Part shown: positions 43,237 to 51,124 of the stretch, piece after piece | Numbering within the stretch: position 1 is the first letter of the stretch | Layout of the letters: each line of letters begins with the position of its first letter | Assembly (NCBI RefSeq): GCF_006152145.1 | Contig: NZ_VDFV01000023.1 | Coordinates: 1 to 51,124, forward strand | Direction of reading: 5' to 3' | Source: Rubellimicrobium roseum | Lineage (GTDB): Bacteria; Pseudomonadota; Alphaproteobacteria; Rhodobacterales; Rhodobacteraceae | DNA length: 51,124 nt | Program-made: the position numbers and the translations under genes | The notes under the pieces: model-generated | Database searches by the model: none | What the model was told of the DNA's origin: nothing | Seen by the model: the letters and a program-made list of their open reading frames with translations, nothing else

Positions 43237-45576
43237 ATGTCCAAAACCCGCACCAGTCCGCGCCTTGCGCCCGCCGCCTTGCCAGAGGCGCCCGAGGCCG
43301 AGGGCGATCCCTTCGGGCTCGACCTGCTGGACGCAGCCAAGACCGAGGCTCCGGCGCCGCCGTCCTGGCGCATGGCCGAGCAGGCGTACGAGGATCGCTT
43401 CGCGCCGGGCGAGCGGGTCGGCGTCCTGCCGCTCGGGGCGCTCGACCGGCTCCTCGATTACAAGGCTCCCAAGGACGGATGCGCGCCGGGGGCCTTTGTC
43501 GAGGTGCCGCTCGGGCCCCGGCAGATCGTCGGCATCGTCTGGGGACCAGGCACGGGGGAGGTGCCCGAGGCCCGGCTGCGTCCCGTCTCGCGCATCCTCG
43601 ATGCGCCGCCCTTGCGCGCTCCGATGCGCGAGTTCCTCGGGCGGGCCGCCGACTACACGTTGACGCCCCTCCCGGCGATGGTGCGGCTTGCCACCCGGGC
43701 GCCGGGGCTGACCGAAGGCCAGGCGATGCGGCATGTCTACCGGCTGGGCCCGCGCGAGGCCGGGCGCATGACCGACGCGCGCGCGCGCGCGCTCGCGGTC
43801 CTGCGCGACCATCCCGAAATGAGCTTCACGCTCGGGGAACTGGCCAACATGGCCGGCGTGGGGACGGCGGTCATCAAGGGGCTCGTGACCCAGGGCGCGG
43901 TGGTCGAGACTGAAGCGCCGCGCGACCAGCCCTATCCGGTGCTGGACCTCGACGCGCACGGCGTGTCGCTGACGCCGGACCAGATGCTGGCCGCGGCCGC
44001 GCTGCGCATCGGGGCCGAGGCGCGCAGCTACAACACGACGCTCCTCAAGGGCGTCACTGGGTCGGGCAAGACCGAGGTCTATCTGGAGGCGGTGGCCGAG
44101 ACGTTGCGGCAGGGGCGGCAGGCCCTGGTGCTTCTCCCGGAGATCGCGCTCACCGGGGCTTTCCTCGCCCGTGTCGAGAAGCGGTTCGGCGCGCCGGCGG
44201 CCGAGTGGCATTCCGGCATGACCCAGACCGAACGCCGCCGGCTCTGGCGCATGGCCGCGACCGGAGGGGCGTCCCTGGTGGTGGGCGCGCGGTCGGCGCT
44301 GTTCCTGCCGTTCCGCGACCTGGGCCTCGTCGTCGTCGACGAGGAGCACGACACCTCTTACAAGCAGGAGGACGGCGTCCTCTACAACGCCCGCGACATG
44401 GCCGTGCTTCGGGCTTCGATCGAGAAGTCGCAGGTGATCCTCGCCTCGGCCACGCCCTGCCTGGAAAGCTGGCACAACGCCGAGATCGGGAAGTACGCCC
44501 GCCTGACCTTGCCCGCGCGCGTGGGCCTCGCGGTGCTGCCCACGATCAAGGCCGTGGACATGCGGCTCGAGGACATCGCGCGGGGGAACTGGGTCTCGCC
44601 CACGCTCGCCAACGCGGTGGCCGCGCGGCTGGAGCGGCAGGAGCAGTCACTTCTGTTCCTCAACCGGCGGGGCTACGCGCCGGTGACGCTCTGCCGGTCC
44701 TGCGGGCATCAGCTCGGCTGCCCGCACTGCGACGCGCGGCTGGTGGAGCACCGCTTCATGCGCCGCCTGATGTGCCACCAGTGCGGCGAGACGCAACCCA
44801 TGCCTATCGCCTGCCCGGATTGCGGGGCCGAGGGCAAGCTCGCGCCCGTGGGGCCGGGGGTGGAGCGGCTGGGCGAGGAGGTCGCGGCGCTGTTCCCGAC
44901 GGCGCGGACGGCGGTGCTGTCCTCGGACCTTTACGGATCGGCCAAGTCGCTCAAGGACGCCATCGAGCAGATCGCCGACGGGGCGGCGGACATCGTCATC
45001 GGGACGCAGCTCGTGGCCAAGGGGCACAACTTCCCGAACCTCACGCTCGCCGGGGTGATCGACGCGGACCTGGGACTCTATGGCAGCGACCTGCGGGCGG
45101 CCGAGCGGACCTTTGCCTTGATGCGGCAGGTCTCGGGCCGGGCGGGGCGGGCCGAGGCGCCGGGCGAGGCGATGCTCCAGACCTACCAGCCGCACCATCC
45201 GGTGATCCAGGCGATCCTCAGGGATGACGACGAGGGTTTCTGGCGCGCCGAGGCCGAGGCGCGGCGGATGGCCGGGATGCCGCCCTTCTCGCGACTGGCC
45301 GGGATCATCCTCTCCTCGGAAGACGCGCAGGAGGTCATGGACAAGGCCGTCGAGATGTCCCGCCACATCGAGCCGCTGCGGCGCATCGGAGCCGAGGTCT
45401 GGGGCCCGGCGCCCGCGCCCATCGCGCGGGTGCGGGGTCGGCACCGGGTGCGGCTGCTGGTCAAGGCCGACCGGGCGGCCCCGCTGCAGGACGCGCTCGC
45501 GCGGTGGGCGGCGCAGTTCCGGTTCCCGTCGGACCTGCGGCTCACCATCGACATCGACCCGCAGAGCTTCATGTGA
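43237..45576 (+). CDS. priA: Primosomal protein N' (replication restart helicase)
   Basis: A 779-aa DEAH-like helicase that reloads the replisome at repaired forks. After the N-terminal DNA-binding domain come Walker A GVTGSGKTEVY (about 272), DEEHDTSYKQ (about 368), and the zinc cluster with eight Cys from about 486 (CRSCGHQLGCPHC, CHQCGE, CPDCG). Next are IGTQLVAKGHNFPNLTL and the QVSGRAGRAE motif. An extra N-terminal 40-residue segment is Pro/Glu/Ala-rich. ATG follows GGAGGACGGATC. Confidence 0.97.
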   Translation: MSKTRTSPRLAPAALPEAPEAEGDPFGLDLLDAAKTEAPAPPSWRMAEQAYEDRFAPGERVGVLPLGALDRLLDYKAPKDGCAPGAFVEVPLGPRQIVGIVWGPGTGEVPEARLRPVSRILDAPPLRAPMREFLGRAADYTLTPLPAMVRLATRAPGLTEGQAMRHVYRLGPREAGRMTDARARALAVLRDHPEMSFTLGELANMAGVGTAVIKGLVTQGAVVETEAPRDQPYPVLDLDAHGVSLTPDQMLAAAALRIGAEARSYNTTLLKGVTGSGKTEVYLEAVAETLRQGRQALVLLPEIALTGAFLARVEKRFGAPAAEWHSGMTQTERRRLWRMAATGGASLVVGARSALFLPFRDLGLVVVDEEHDTSYKQEDGVLYNARDMAVLRASIEKSQVILASATPCLESWHNAEIGKYARLTLPARVGLAVLPTIKAVDMRLEDIARGNWVSPTLANAVAARLERQEQSLLFLNRRGYAPVTLCRSCGHQLGCPHCDARLVEHRFMRRLMCHQCGETQPMPIACPDCGAEGKLAPVGPGVERLGEEVAALFPTARTAVLSSDLYGSAKSLKDAIEQIADGAADIVIGTQLVAKGHNFPNLTLAGVIDADLGLYGSDLRAAERTFALMRQVSGRAGRAEAPGEAMLQTYQPHHPVIQAILRDDDEGFWRAEAEARRMAGMPPFSRLAGIILSSEDAQEVMDKAVEMSRHIEPLRRIGAEVWGPAPAPIARVRGRHRVRLLVKADRAAPLQDALARWAAQFRFPSDLRLTIDIDPQSFM

Positions 45577-45583
45577 GGGCTCC

Positions 45584-45772
45584 ATGACCGATCCAGGCCT
45601 GTTCGTCGTCCTCGTCCTCGGAGGTCTGCTGGCGACGTGGCTCGTCTGGCGCTGGACACGCCGCATCCTGCGCCTGCTGCTCCTGCTCGCGCTTGTGGGC
45701 GGAGCGATCTGGCTCTGGACGGGCGGACGCCTGCCGGAGGCGCTCGCGGCGCTGGGCGTGCCGCTGGAGTGA
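45584..45772 (+). CDS. Small membrane protein, 62 aa
   Basis: A short protein starting [20 protein letters not shown], then a basic segment [10 protein letters not shown] and a second hydrophobic stretch [17 protein letters not shown]. So two membrane helices with a positively charged turn are expected, both ends likely periplasmic by the positive-inside rule. GAGGGCTCC precedes the ATG, 7 bp after priA. It is probably co-transcribed with priA. Function unknown. Confidence 0.6.
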   Translation: MTDPGLFVVLVLGGLLATWLVWRWTRRILRLLLLLALVGGAIWLWTGGRLPEALAALGVPLE

Positions 45773-45837
45773 TCGGCGGACCCTGCCAAGCGGGGCGTGG
45801 CGCACCTATATCCGTCCCGACAGACAGGAGCCGCCGC

Positions 45838-46491
45838 ATGTTCAATCTCTTTTCCTCCGACAAGACCCGCATGATCTCGCCCGACGAAGCCCTGCCAGGC
45901 CGCGACCGGCCGATCCCGACCGCCGACCGCCATGCCGTGCTGGGCGTGCCGCTGAGCCTCGACCTGCCCGAGGGCATGGAGGAGGCCGTCTTCGGCATGG
46001 GCTGCTTCTGGGGAGTGGAGCGGATGTTCTGGAAGCTTCCCGGCGTCCACTCGACCATGGTGGGCTATGCGGCGGGCTATTCGCCCAACCCGACCTATGA
46101 GGAGGTCTGCACCGGCCGCACCGGGCACAACGAGGTCGTCCGCGTGGTCTACGATCCCAAGGTGATCTCCTACGAGGACTTGCTGCGGACCTTCTGGGAA
46201 GGCCATGATCCGACCCAGGGCATGCGGCAGGGCAACGACCGGGGCACCCAATACCGTTCGGGCATCTACACCTTCAGCGAGGCCCAGCGCTTGGCGGCCG
46301 AGCGGACCAAGGCCGCCTATCAGGAGCGCCTGTCGGCGGCGGGTTACGGCGCGATCACGACCGAGATCCAGGAGGCGGGGCCCTTCTACATGGCCGAGGA
46401 CTACCATCAGCAGTACCTTCACAAGAACCCGCGCGGCTATTGCGGGGTGGGCGGCACGGGCGTGACCTGCCCGGTGGGCGTCGCCGTCTGA
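45838..46491 (+). CDS. msrA: Peptide methionine-S-sulfoxide reductase MsrA
   Basis: A 217-aa enzyme that reduces the S epimer of methionine sulfoxide in proteins. The catalytic Cys56 is in [39 protein letters not shown] and [10 protein letters not shown] are family hallmarks, and Cys202 and Cys211 near the end ([11 protein letters not shown]) can resolve the disulfide. The N-terminal 50 residues are usual for the longer MsrA form. ATG follows CAGGAGCCGCCGC. Confidence 0.95.
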   Translation: MFNLFSSDKTRMISPDEALPGRDRPIPTADRHAVLGVPLSLDLPEGMEEAVFGMGCFWGVERMFWKLPGVHSTMVGYAAGYSPNPTYEEVCTGRTGHNEVVRVVYDPKVISYEDLLRTFWEGHDPTQGMRQGNDRGTQYRSGIYTFSEAQRLAAERTKAAYQERLSAAGYGAITTEIQEAGPFYMAEDYHQQYLHKNPRGYCGVGGTGVTCPVGVAV

Positions 46492-46560
46492 GCCGGTGCG
46501 CGCCCCTGGTTGACCGCCGGGGCGCGGCACCCTAGGCCATCCGCCAAGGAGGGCCGGACC

Positions 46561-47436
46561 ATGATGTATTCCGCCATCACGATCTGCGAGGGGCTCGCCT
46601 CGGCGCAGGCCCTGGCCGAGGCCGTCGAGGAGATCGACCCCGCGCCCTTCGCCGTCGGGCATTTCGAGATCGAGGACGGGTCGAACCGCTTCGAGGTCGG
46701 CGCGCATTTCGAGGAGGTGCCCGACGACGTGGTGCTCGACCTTCTCGCCGCCGTGCACGGGGCGCGGCCCTGGACCATCTCGGAGGTGCCCGAGGTCGAC
46801 TGGGTCGCCAAGGTGCGCCGTGACCTGCCGCCCGTCGAGGCGGGGCGTTTCTTCCTTTATGGCTCCCATGATGCGGACAAGGTGCCGGAAGGCCGCGTGC
46901 CGCTGCTGATCGAGGCCGCCATGGCCTTCGGCACCGGGCACCACGGCACGACGCTGGGCTGCCTGCGCGCCATCGACCGGCTGGAGGCGCAGGGCTTCCG
47001 GCCGCGCGGCGTCGCCGATGTGGGGGCGGGGACGGCCGTGCTGGCCATGGCCGCGGCCAAGGTCTGGCCCGGGGCCGCGCCGGTCGTCGCGGGCGACATC
47101 GACCCGGTGGCGGTCGAGACGGCGGCGGCGAACCTGACCGCCAATGGACTGGGAGAGCGCGTGGCCTGCGTGGAGGCGGCGGGGATCGACGCCCCCGCGT
47201 TCCGCGAGGGCGCGCCCTTCGACCTGATCCTCGCCAACATCCTCAAGGGGCCGCTGATCGCGCTCGCCCCCGACCTCGCGGGCGCGCTGGCGCCGGGCGG
47301 GCGGGTGGTCCTGTCGGGACTTCTGGTCGAGCAGGCCCCCGACGTGCTGGCCGCCTACGAGCGACAGGGCCTGCGCGAGGCCGACCGCGAGCAGATCGGC
47401 GACTGGGCGATCCTGGTGCTGGCCCGGGCCGATTGA
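46561..47436 (+). CDS. prmA: Ribosomal protein L11 methyltransferase
   Basis: A 291-aa SAM-dependent methyltransferase that modifies lysines and the N-terminus of L11. The N-terminal substrate-recognition domain (about 1-100) is followed by EAAMAFGTGHHGTTLGCL, the SAM-binding DVGAGTAVLAMAAAK, GDIDPVAVETAAAN and the catalytic-region LILANILKGPL. The strong Shine-Dalgarno AAGGAGG at 46545 sets the start at 46561 (or the next ATG, 46564). No partner gene overlaps it. Confidence 0.94.
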   Translation: MMYSAITICEGLASAQALAEAVEEIDPAPFAVGHFEIEDGSNRFEVGAHFEEVPDDVVLDLLAAVHGARPWTISEVPEVDWVAKVRRDLPPVEAGRFFLYGSHDADKVPEGRVPLLIEAAMAFGTGHHGTTLGCLRAIDRLEAQGFRPRGVADVGAGTAVLAMAAAKVWPGAAPVVAGDIDPVAVETAAANLTANGLGERVACVEAAGIDAPAFREGAPFDLILANILKGPLIALAPDLAGALAPGGRVVLSGLLVEQAPDVLAAYERQGLREADREQIGDWAILVLARAD

Positions 47437-47553
47437 GGCGGAACCAAGGGGGCGGGCTCGGCCTGCCCTGATTTCGCCGCAATCAGCGGCCAGTCTGGGC
47501 CGACCGGGGCGGAGGCCGTCCCGGCCGGTGTTCCCCTGTTCTGAGTCCGCCTC

Positions 47554-47871
47554 ATGCCCGATCCTTCGTTCTCGACCCGCGTCGCCAAGATCCAGCACGC
47601 GCGCCGCCCTGGACCCTTCGGGTTGCGGCGCCGGACCGCGGGCTCCCCGCAGCCCCGCTGGCGCATTCTCGGCCGGATGCTGGCGGCCCTGGTTCTCGCG
47701 GCGATCGCCTTCAAGACGCTGCTCTTCGTCGGGCTGGGCGAAGCCACCTACGAGGGACGGCGCGCAAAGCTGGCCAACGGCACCGAGCTGGAGCGGGCGG
47801 CCGCCTGGCTGATGCAGCCCGATCCGATCGGGCTGGGCGTGGCCCGGGTGGTGGAGGGGCTCAAGGGCTGA
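47554..47871 (+). CDS. Hypothetical single-pass membrane protein, 105 aa
   Basis: Unrecognised small protein between prmA and ruvC. The first 40 residues are basic and Pro-rich (IQHARRPGPFGLRRR), followed by one membrane helix (MLAALVLAAIAFKTLLFVGL). The rest is short and probably periplasmic (ATYEGRRAKLANGTELERAAAWLM). That layout suggests an N-in, C-out inner-membrane protein. No strong ribosome binding site is seen. Function unknown. Confidence 0.65.
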   Translation: MPDPSFSTRVAKIQHARRPGPFGLRRRTAGSPQPRWRILGRMLAALVLAAIAFKTLLFVGLGEATYEGRRAKLANGTELERAAAWLMQPDPIGLGVARVVEGLKG

Positions 47872-47982
47872 CCCCGGGCGTGTCCGCCGGGCCGCGCGCG
47901 CCGGGACCCGTGGCCCCTCGCACTGGCTGGCGTTCGCTGTTTGTGCTAGCTGCGCCATGAAGGCCAGGCAAAGGATGGTGCG

Positions 47983-48558
47983 ATGCGCGTGATGGGGATC
48001 GATCCGGGCCTCCAGAACATGGGCTGGGGCGTCATCGAGGTCGAGGGCGTCCGCATCCGCCACGTGGCCAACGGCGTCGTGCATTCGGGGCAGGGGGATC
48101 TCGCCAGCCGCCTCCTGCGGCTTTACGACCAGATGCGAGCCGTGGTCTCGGCCCAGATGCCCGAGGCGGCCGCCGTGGAGCAGACCTTCGTCAACAAGGA
48201 CGCCACGGGGACGCTCAAGCTCGGGCAGGCGCGGGCCATCGCGCTGCTCGTCCCGGCGCAGTACGGGCTGTCCATCGGGGAATACGCGCCCAACGCCGTC
48301 AAGAAGGCGGTCGTGGGCGTGGGCCACGCGGCCAAGGCGCAGATCGACCACATGGTGCGGCTGCACCTGCCGGGGGTCTCGATCGCCGGGCCGGACGCGG
48401 CCGACGCGCTCGCGGTGGCGATCTGCCATGCGCACCATCTCCAGTCCGCGACTCATCTGACCGCCGCCATCGCCAAGGCCGAGGACCGGGCGCTCGACCA
48501 GCGGGCCAACGCCGCGCGCGCGGCGGTCGCGCGCGCGATCCGCGAGGCGCGGCGGTGA
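47983..48558 (+). CDS. ruvC: Holliday junction resolvase RuvC
   Basis: A 191-aa RNase H-fold endonuclease that cuts Holliday junctions. The catalytic acids fall at the same numbers as in E. coli: Asp7 (GIDPGL), Glu66 (VEQTFVN), Asp138 and Asp141 (PDAADALA). The [10 protein letters not shown] helix is also typical. The basic C-terminal tail is longer than in E. coli. Its stop overlaps the ruvA GTG start. Confidence 0.97.
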   Translation: MRVMGIDPGLQNMGWGVIEVEGVRIRHVANGVVHSGQGDLASRLLRLYDQMRAVVSAQMPEAAAVEQTFVNKDATGTLKLGQARAIALLVPAQYGLSIGEYAPNAVKKAVVGVGHAAKAQIDHMVRLHLPGVSIAGPDAADALAVAICHAHHLQSATHLTAAIAKAEDRALDQRANAARAAVARAIREARR

Positions 48559-49265
48559 TCGGGCGCGTCGCCGGGCGGCTGGTCTACCGCGCACAGGACC
48601 ATGTGCTGATCGACGTGCGGGGCGTGGGCTACCTCGTCCATGTCTCGGAGCGGGTGCTGGCCGGGCTGCCGAGGAACGGCGAGGCCGTGGCGCTGTTCAC
48701 CGAACTGCAGGTGCGCGAGGACGGTTGGACGCTGTTCGGCTTTCCGACGCTGGTCGAGAAGGAGTGGTACCGGCTCCTCGTGACCGTGCAGGGGGTGGGG
48801 GCCAAGGTGGCGCTGGCGCTGTTGGGCGCGCTGGGGCCCGACGCGCTGGGCCGCGCTATCGCTCTGGGGGACTGGGCGACGCTGGCCCGCGCCAAGGGGG
48901 TCGGCCCCCGGACGGCGCAGCGGGTCGCGAACGAGCTGCGCGAGAAGGCCCCGGTCGTCATGGCCATGGCGGGGCTGATCGGGACGACCACCGCGACGAC
49001 GCACGAGCTGGAGCCCGATGAGGCTCCGGTCGTGGAGGACGTTCCGACCGAGGACGCGCCCGCGCCGGCCAAGCGGGCGCGCGCCAAGCGCGGGCCCGAT
49101 CCGTCGGCCGTCGCTCAGGCCGACGCGCTCTCGGCCTTGGGGAACCTGGGCTATGCGCCCGGCGAGGCGGTGCAGGCGGTCGCGCAGGCCGCCGACGCCA
49201 GCCCGCAGGCGGGCACGGCCGAGCTGATCCGCGCGGCGCTGCGGCTCCTCGCGCCCAAGGAGTAG
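48555..49265 (+). CDS. ruvA: Holliday junction protein RuvA
   Basis: A 236-aa tetrameric protein that binds the four-way junction and loads RuvB. Domain I is the OB-like start ([21 protein letters not shown]-type). The two helix-hairpin-helix repeats are near [17 protein letters not shown] and [16 protein letters not shown] long flexible linker rich in Ala/Glu/Pro/Lys leads to domain III, which contacts RuvB ([16 protein letters not shown]). The start is GTG at 48555. It is longer than the 203-aa E. coli protein because of the linker. Confidence 0.96.
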   Translation: MIGRVAGRLVYRAQDHVLIDVRGVGYLVHVSERVLAGLPRNGEAVALFTELQVREDGWTLFGFPTLVEKEWYRLLVTVQGVGAKVALALLGALGPDALGRAIALGDWATLARAKGVGPRTAQRVANELREKAPVVMAMAGLIGTTTATTHELEPDEAPVVEDVPTEDAPAPAKRARAKRGPDPSAVAQADALSALGNLGYAPGEAVQAVAQAADASPQAGTAELIRAALRLLAPKE

Positions 49266-49310
49266 GCCGGGACCCTTCGGGCTCTGGCGGAACGGAAGGC
49301 GAACTCTTAG

Positions 49311-50336
49311 ATGAGGCCCATGAGCGATCCCCTTCTCCGCCCCGACCCGCAGCCCGAGGACATGAGCGACAAGGCGCTGCGCCCGCAGCTCCTGCACGAG
49401 TTCATCGGCCAGCACGAGGCGCGGCAGAACCTCAAGGTCTTCATCGAGTCGGCCAAGATGCGCGGCGAGGCGATGGACCACACGCTGTTCTACGGCCCGC
49501 CGGGGCTGGGGAAGACGACGCTCGCGCAGATCATGTCGCGCGAATTGGGCGTGGGCTTTCGCATGACCTCCGGTCCCGTGCTCGCCAAGGCGGGGGACCT
49601 CGCGGCGATCCTGACGAATCTCGAGGCCAAGGACGTCCTGTTCATCGACGAGATCCACCGCCTGAGCCCGGTGGTCGAAGAGGTGCTGTATCCGGCGCTG
49701 GAGGATTTCCAGCTCGACCTCGTGATCGGGGAAGGACCTGCGGCGCGGACCGTGCGGATCGAGTTGCAGCCCTTCACGCTGGTGGGCGCCACGACGCGGC
49801 TCGGGCTCCTGACCACGCCGCTGCGCGACCGCTTCGGCATCCCGACGCGGCTCGAGTTCTACACCGTGGACGAGCTCTACGAGATCGTCACCCGCAATGC
49901 CAAGCTGCTGGGTGCTCCCGCCGAGCCCGCGGGGGCGCGCGAGATCGCCCGCCGCGCGCGGGGCACGCCGCGGATCGCGGGGCGGCTCCTGCGGCGCGTG
50001 GTGGACTTCGCGGTGGTCGAGGGCGACGGACGAATCACCCGCGAACTCGCGGACCGGGCGCTGACGCGTCTGGGGGTGGACGACCTCGGGCTCGACAGCG
50101 GCGACCGGCGCTACCTGCGGCTCATCGCCGAAAGCTACCTGGGCGGGCCGGTGGGGGTGGAGACGCTCTGCGCGGCGCTCTCCGAGGCGCGCGACGCCAT
50201 CGAGGAGGTCATCGAGCCCTATCTGCTCCAGCAGGGCCTGATCCAGCGCACGCCGCGCGGGCGGATGCTCACCCAGGCCGCCTTCCGTCATCTGGGGCTG
50301 GAGGTGCCCAAGGGGCAGGGCGATCTGTTCGGCTGA
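49311..50336 (+). CDS. ruvB: Holliday junction helicase RuvB
   Basis: A 341-aa AAA+ motor that drives branch migration. Walker A is GPPGLGKTT (62-70), Walker [12 protein letters not shown], and [16 protein letters not shown] carries the sensor and arginine finger. The C-terminal winged helix has [32 protein letters not shown] lies 11 nt before ATG 49311; ATG at 49320 is an alternative start that gives MSDPLL. Together with the two genes before it, it makes the complete RuvABC pathway. Confidence 0.97.
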   Translation: MRPMSDPLLRPDPQPEDMSDKALRPQLLHEFIGQHEARQNLKVFIESAKMRGEAMDHTLFYGPPGLGKTTLAQIMSRELGVGFRMTSGPVLAKAGDLAAILTNLEAKDVLFIDEIHRLSPVVEEVLYPALEDFQLDLVIGEGPAARTVRIELQPFTLVGATTRLGLLTTPLRDRFGIPTRLEFYTVDELYEIVTRNAKLLGAPAEPAGAREIARRARGTPRIAGRLLRRVVDFAVVEGDGRITRELADRALTRLGVDDLGLDSGDRRYLRLIAESYLGGPVGVETLCAALSEARDAIEEVIEPYLLQQGLIQRTPRGRMLTQAAFRHLGLEVPKGQGDLFG

Positions 50337-50382
50337 GGGCATGGGGACGTCCTGTGTCATGGGACCACCCTCGCGCGCCGGG

Positions 50383-50435
50383 GTTAACGATTCCTGACAG
50401 CACCGAACGGTCCTCCCTCGATTCGCGCAACACCC
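50383..50435 (-). repeat. 53-bp dispersed intergenic repeat, copy 3
   Basis: Same element on the opposite strand, reading from 50435 down to GTTAAC at 50388-50383. It lies between ruvB and ybgC, both plus-strand genes, so here the repeat is not directly after a gene on its own strand. Identical to copy 2 at more positions than to copy 1. Confidence 0.8.
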
Positions 50436-50541
50436 CCGGAGGGCCTGCGCCGGCTCCATCAACTTGGCCCAAATACGCCTTCGACCCCGGCCACCGGCGC
50501 CGCGCCTTGACGGGCGGACGCCGGCCGGAAAGGGTCGCGCC

Positions 50542-50931
50542 ATGACCCACGTCTTTCCCGTCCGCGTCTATTACGAGGACACCGACCTCGCCGGGATCGT
50601 CTATTACGCCAACTACCTGCGCTTCATCGAGCGGGCGCGCACGGAATGGGCGCGCGCGGCGGGCATCGACCAGGGGCGGCTGCGCGAGGAGCAGGGACTG
50701 GTCTTCGCCGTCCGCCGCGTCGAAGCCGACTACCTGAGCCCCGCCCGATTCGACGACCTGCTGGAGGTGCGAACGGAGGTCGAGGAGGCCTCGGGCGCGC
50801 GAATGGTCCTGGCGCAGGAGGTGCGGCGGGGCGAGGAGCGCGTCTTCGCGGCGCGGGTGACGCTGGTGGCGCTGGGCGCGGACGGCCGGCCCCGGCGCAT
50901 TCCTTCACGGCTTCGCGAGGCGGGCGGGTAG
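50542..50931 (+). CDS. ybgC: Acyl-CoA thioesterase YbgC (Tol-Pal linked)
   Basis: A 129-aa hot-dog fold thioesterase. The active-site region is YYEDTDLAGIVYYANYLRFIERAR with the catalytic Asp. VRRVEADYLSPARFDDLLEV and AARVTLVALGADGRPRRIP are also family-typical. YbgC hydrolyses short acyl-CoA or acyl-carrier thioesters and is usually the first gene of the tol-pal operon; tolQ follows 124 bp on. The start at 50542 lies after GGAAAGGGTCGCGCC; the upstream open frame to 50464 is unlikely. Confidence 0.93.
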   Translation: MTHVFPVRVYYEDTDLAGIVYYANYLRFIERARTEWARAAGIDQGRLREEQGLVFAVRRVEADYLSPARFDDLLEVRTEVEEASGARMVLAQEVRRGEERVFAARVTLVALGADGRPRRIPSRLREAGG

Positions 50932-51055
50932 AGACGCCGCAGCCGGGTCACAATCGCGCCCGTTCGCTCGGAGGAGGTAGCGCTGGGCCCGCGCCTGAGT
51001 TATCCCCACGCGCAAGCGCGCCCCTGAGTGGCGGCAAGGCGGCAGAGACAGGCTC

Positions 51056-51124
51056 ATGGAACCAGCGACCGACTACTCGATGTGGGGGCTGTTCGCCCAC
51101 GCGACCCTTGTGGTGAAGCTCATC
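51056..51124 (+). CDS. tolQ: TolQ, N-terminal part, cut by window end
   Basis: Only 23 codons are visible: it begins MEPATDYSMWGLFAHATLVV, and the frame remains open to the edge. The sequence S-W-LF-A-LVVK fits the TolQ N-terminus just before its first membrane helix, and the position after ybgC agrees. TolQ forms the proton-driven motor with TolR for outer membrane constriction at division. The short length keeps this below certainty. Confidence 0.7.
   Translation, partial: MEPATDYSMWGLFAHATLVVKLI

Noticed and set aside
44647-48594. 1315-aa minus-strand frame opposite priA, msrA, prmA and ruvC
   Set aside because: Low-complexity Arg/Gly/His-rich translation, no domain, and directly antisense to several well-recognised genes.

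Overview
The window reads as a very GC-rich alphaproteobacterial chromosome segment, most likely Rhodobacterales (Rhodobacteraceae sensu lato). The evidence is a separate F0 ATP synthase operon with b and b' subunits, MipZ in place of a Min system, a sqdBDC-type sulfolipid operon as in Rhodobacter, a TrmD with the N-terminal extension usual in this group, and a ycjX-ycjF-xerC-DUF484 block. No rRNA, tRNA or true CRISPR was found.

Left edge, about 1-7000, is accessory DNA in decay. It holds a possible IS21-like terminus, two unrecognised proteins (95 and 290 aa), and a MobA/MobL (MOBQ) relaxase gene broken by one in-frame TGA. A divergent TraD-like gene follows, and between the two is a hairpin followed by a sequence resembling the RSF1010-type nic site, a candidate oriT. 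Next come an unusual array of 78-79 bp repeats with hairpins whose stems change in a compensatory way, the C-terminal half of a type-B carboxylesterase, and a helicase remnant with an in-frame TAG. This looks like the scar of an integrated mobilizable element.

From about 7055 on the gene content is chromosomal. 7-14 kb: an MscS-type channel, a bactofilin downstream of mipZ, an RhlE-type helicase and a CHASE4-like/GGDEF/EAL protein. 14-20.2 kb: a minus-strand translation and secretion operon, ffh - two tandem GNAT acetyltransferases - chorismate mutase - rpsP - rimM - hypothetical - trmD - rplS - rpmE, ending in a clear intrinsic terminator. 20.4-23.8 kb: a Yellow/MRJP-like protein divergent from a LysR regulator, an EamA transporter, and an ArsR regulator with a palindromic operator candidate. 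24-26.6 kb: atpI-atpB-atpE-atpX-atpF, ending in a strong hairpin. 26.7-30 kb: an OmpA-like lipoprotein, an AraC-O6-methylguanine methyltransferase fusion, nth and a PfkB sugar kinase.

30-34.5 kb carries a tightly overlapping amino-sugar catabolic operon (two SIS proteins, a GatZ/KbaZ-like protein, NagA) with no catalytic aldolase subunit and no transporter nearby. It is followed by an HWE/HisKA_2 sensor kinase and the sqdB-sqdD-sqdC operon. 38.9-43 kb is the minus-strand DUF484-xerC-ycjX-ycjF operon, divergent from priA. 43.2 kb to the right edge carries priA, a small membrane protein, msrA, prmA, another small membrane protein, ruvC-ruvA-ruvB, ybgC and the start of tolQ.

The observations most worth following are the covarying hairpin array at 4991-5248, the candidate MOBQ oriT at 4088-4117, and an ungapped 53-bp intergenic repeat present three times (30029, 38673, 50435 reverse). 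Each copy of that repeat contains GAATC and ends in GTTAA(C/T).
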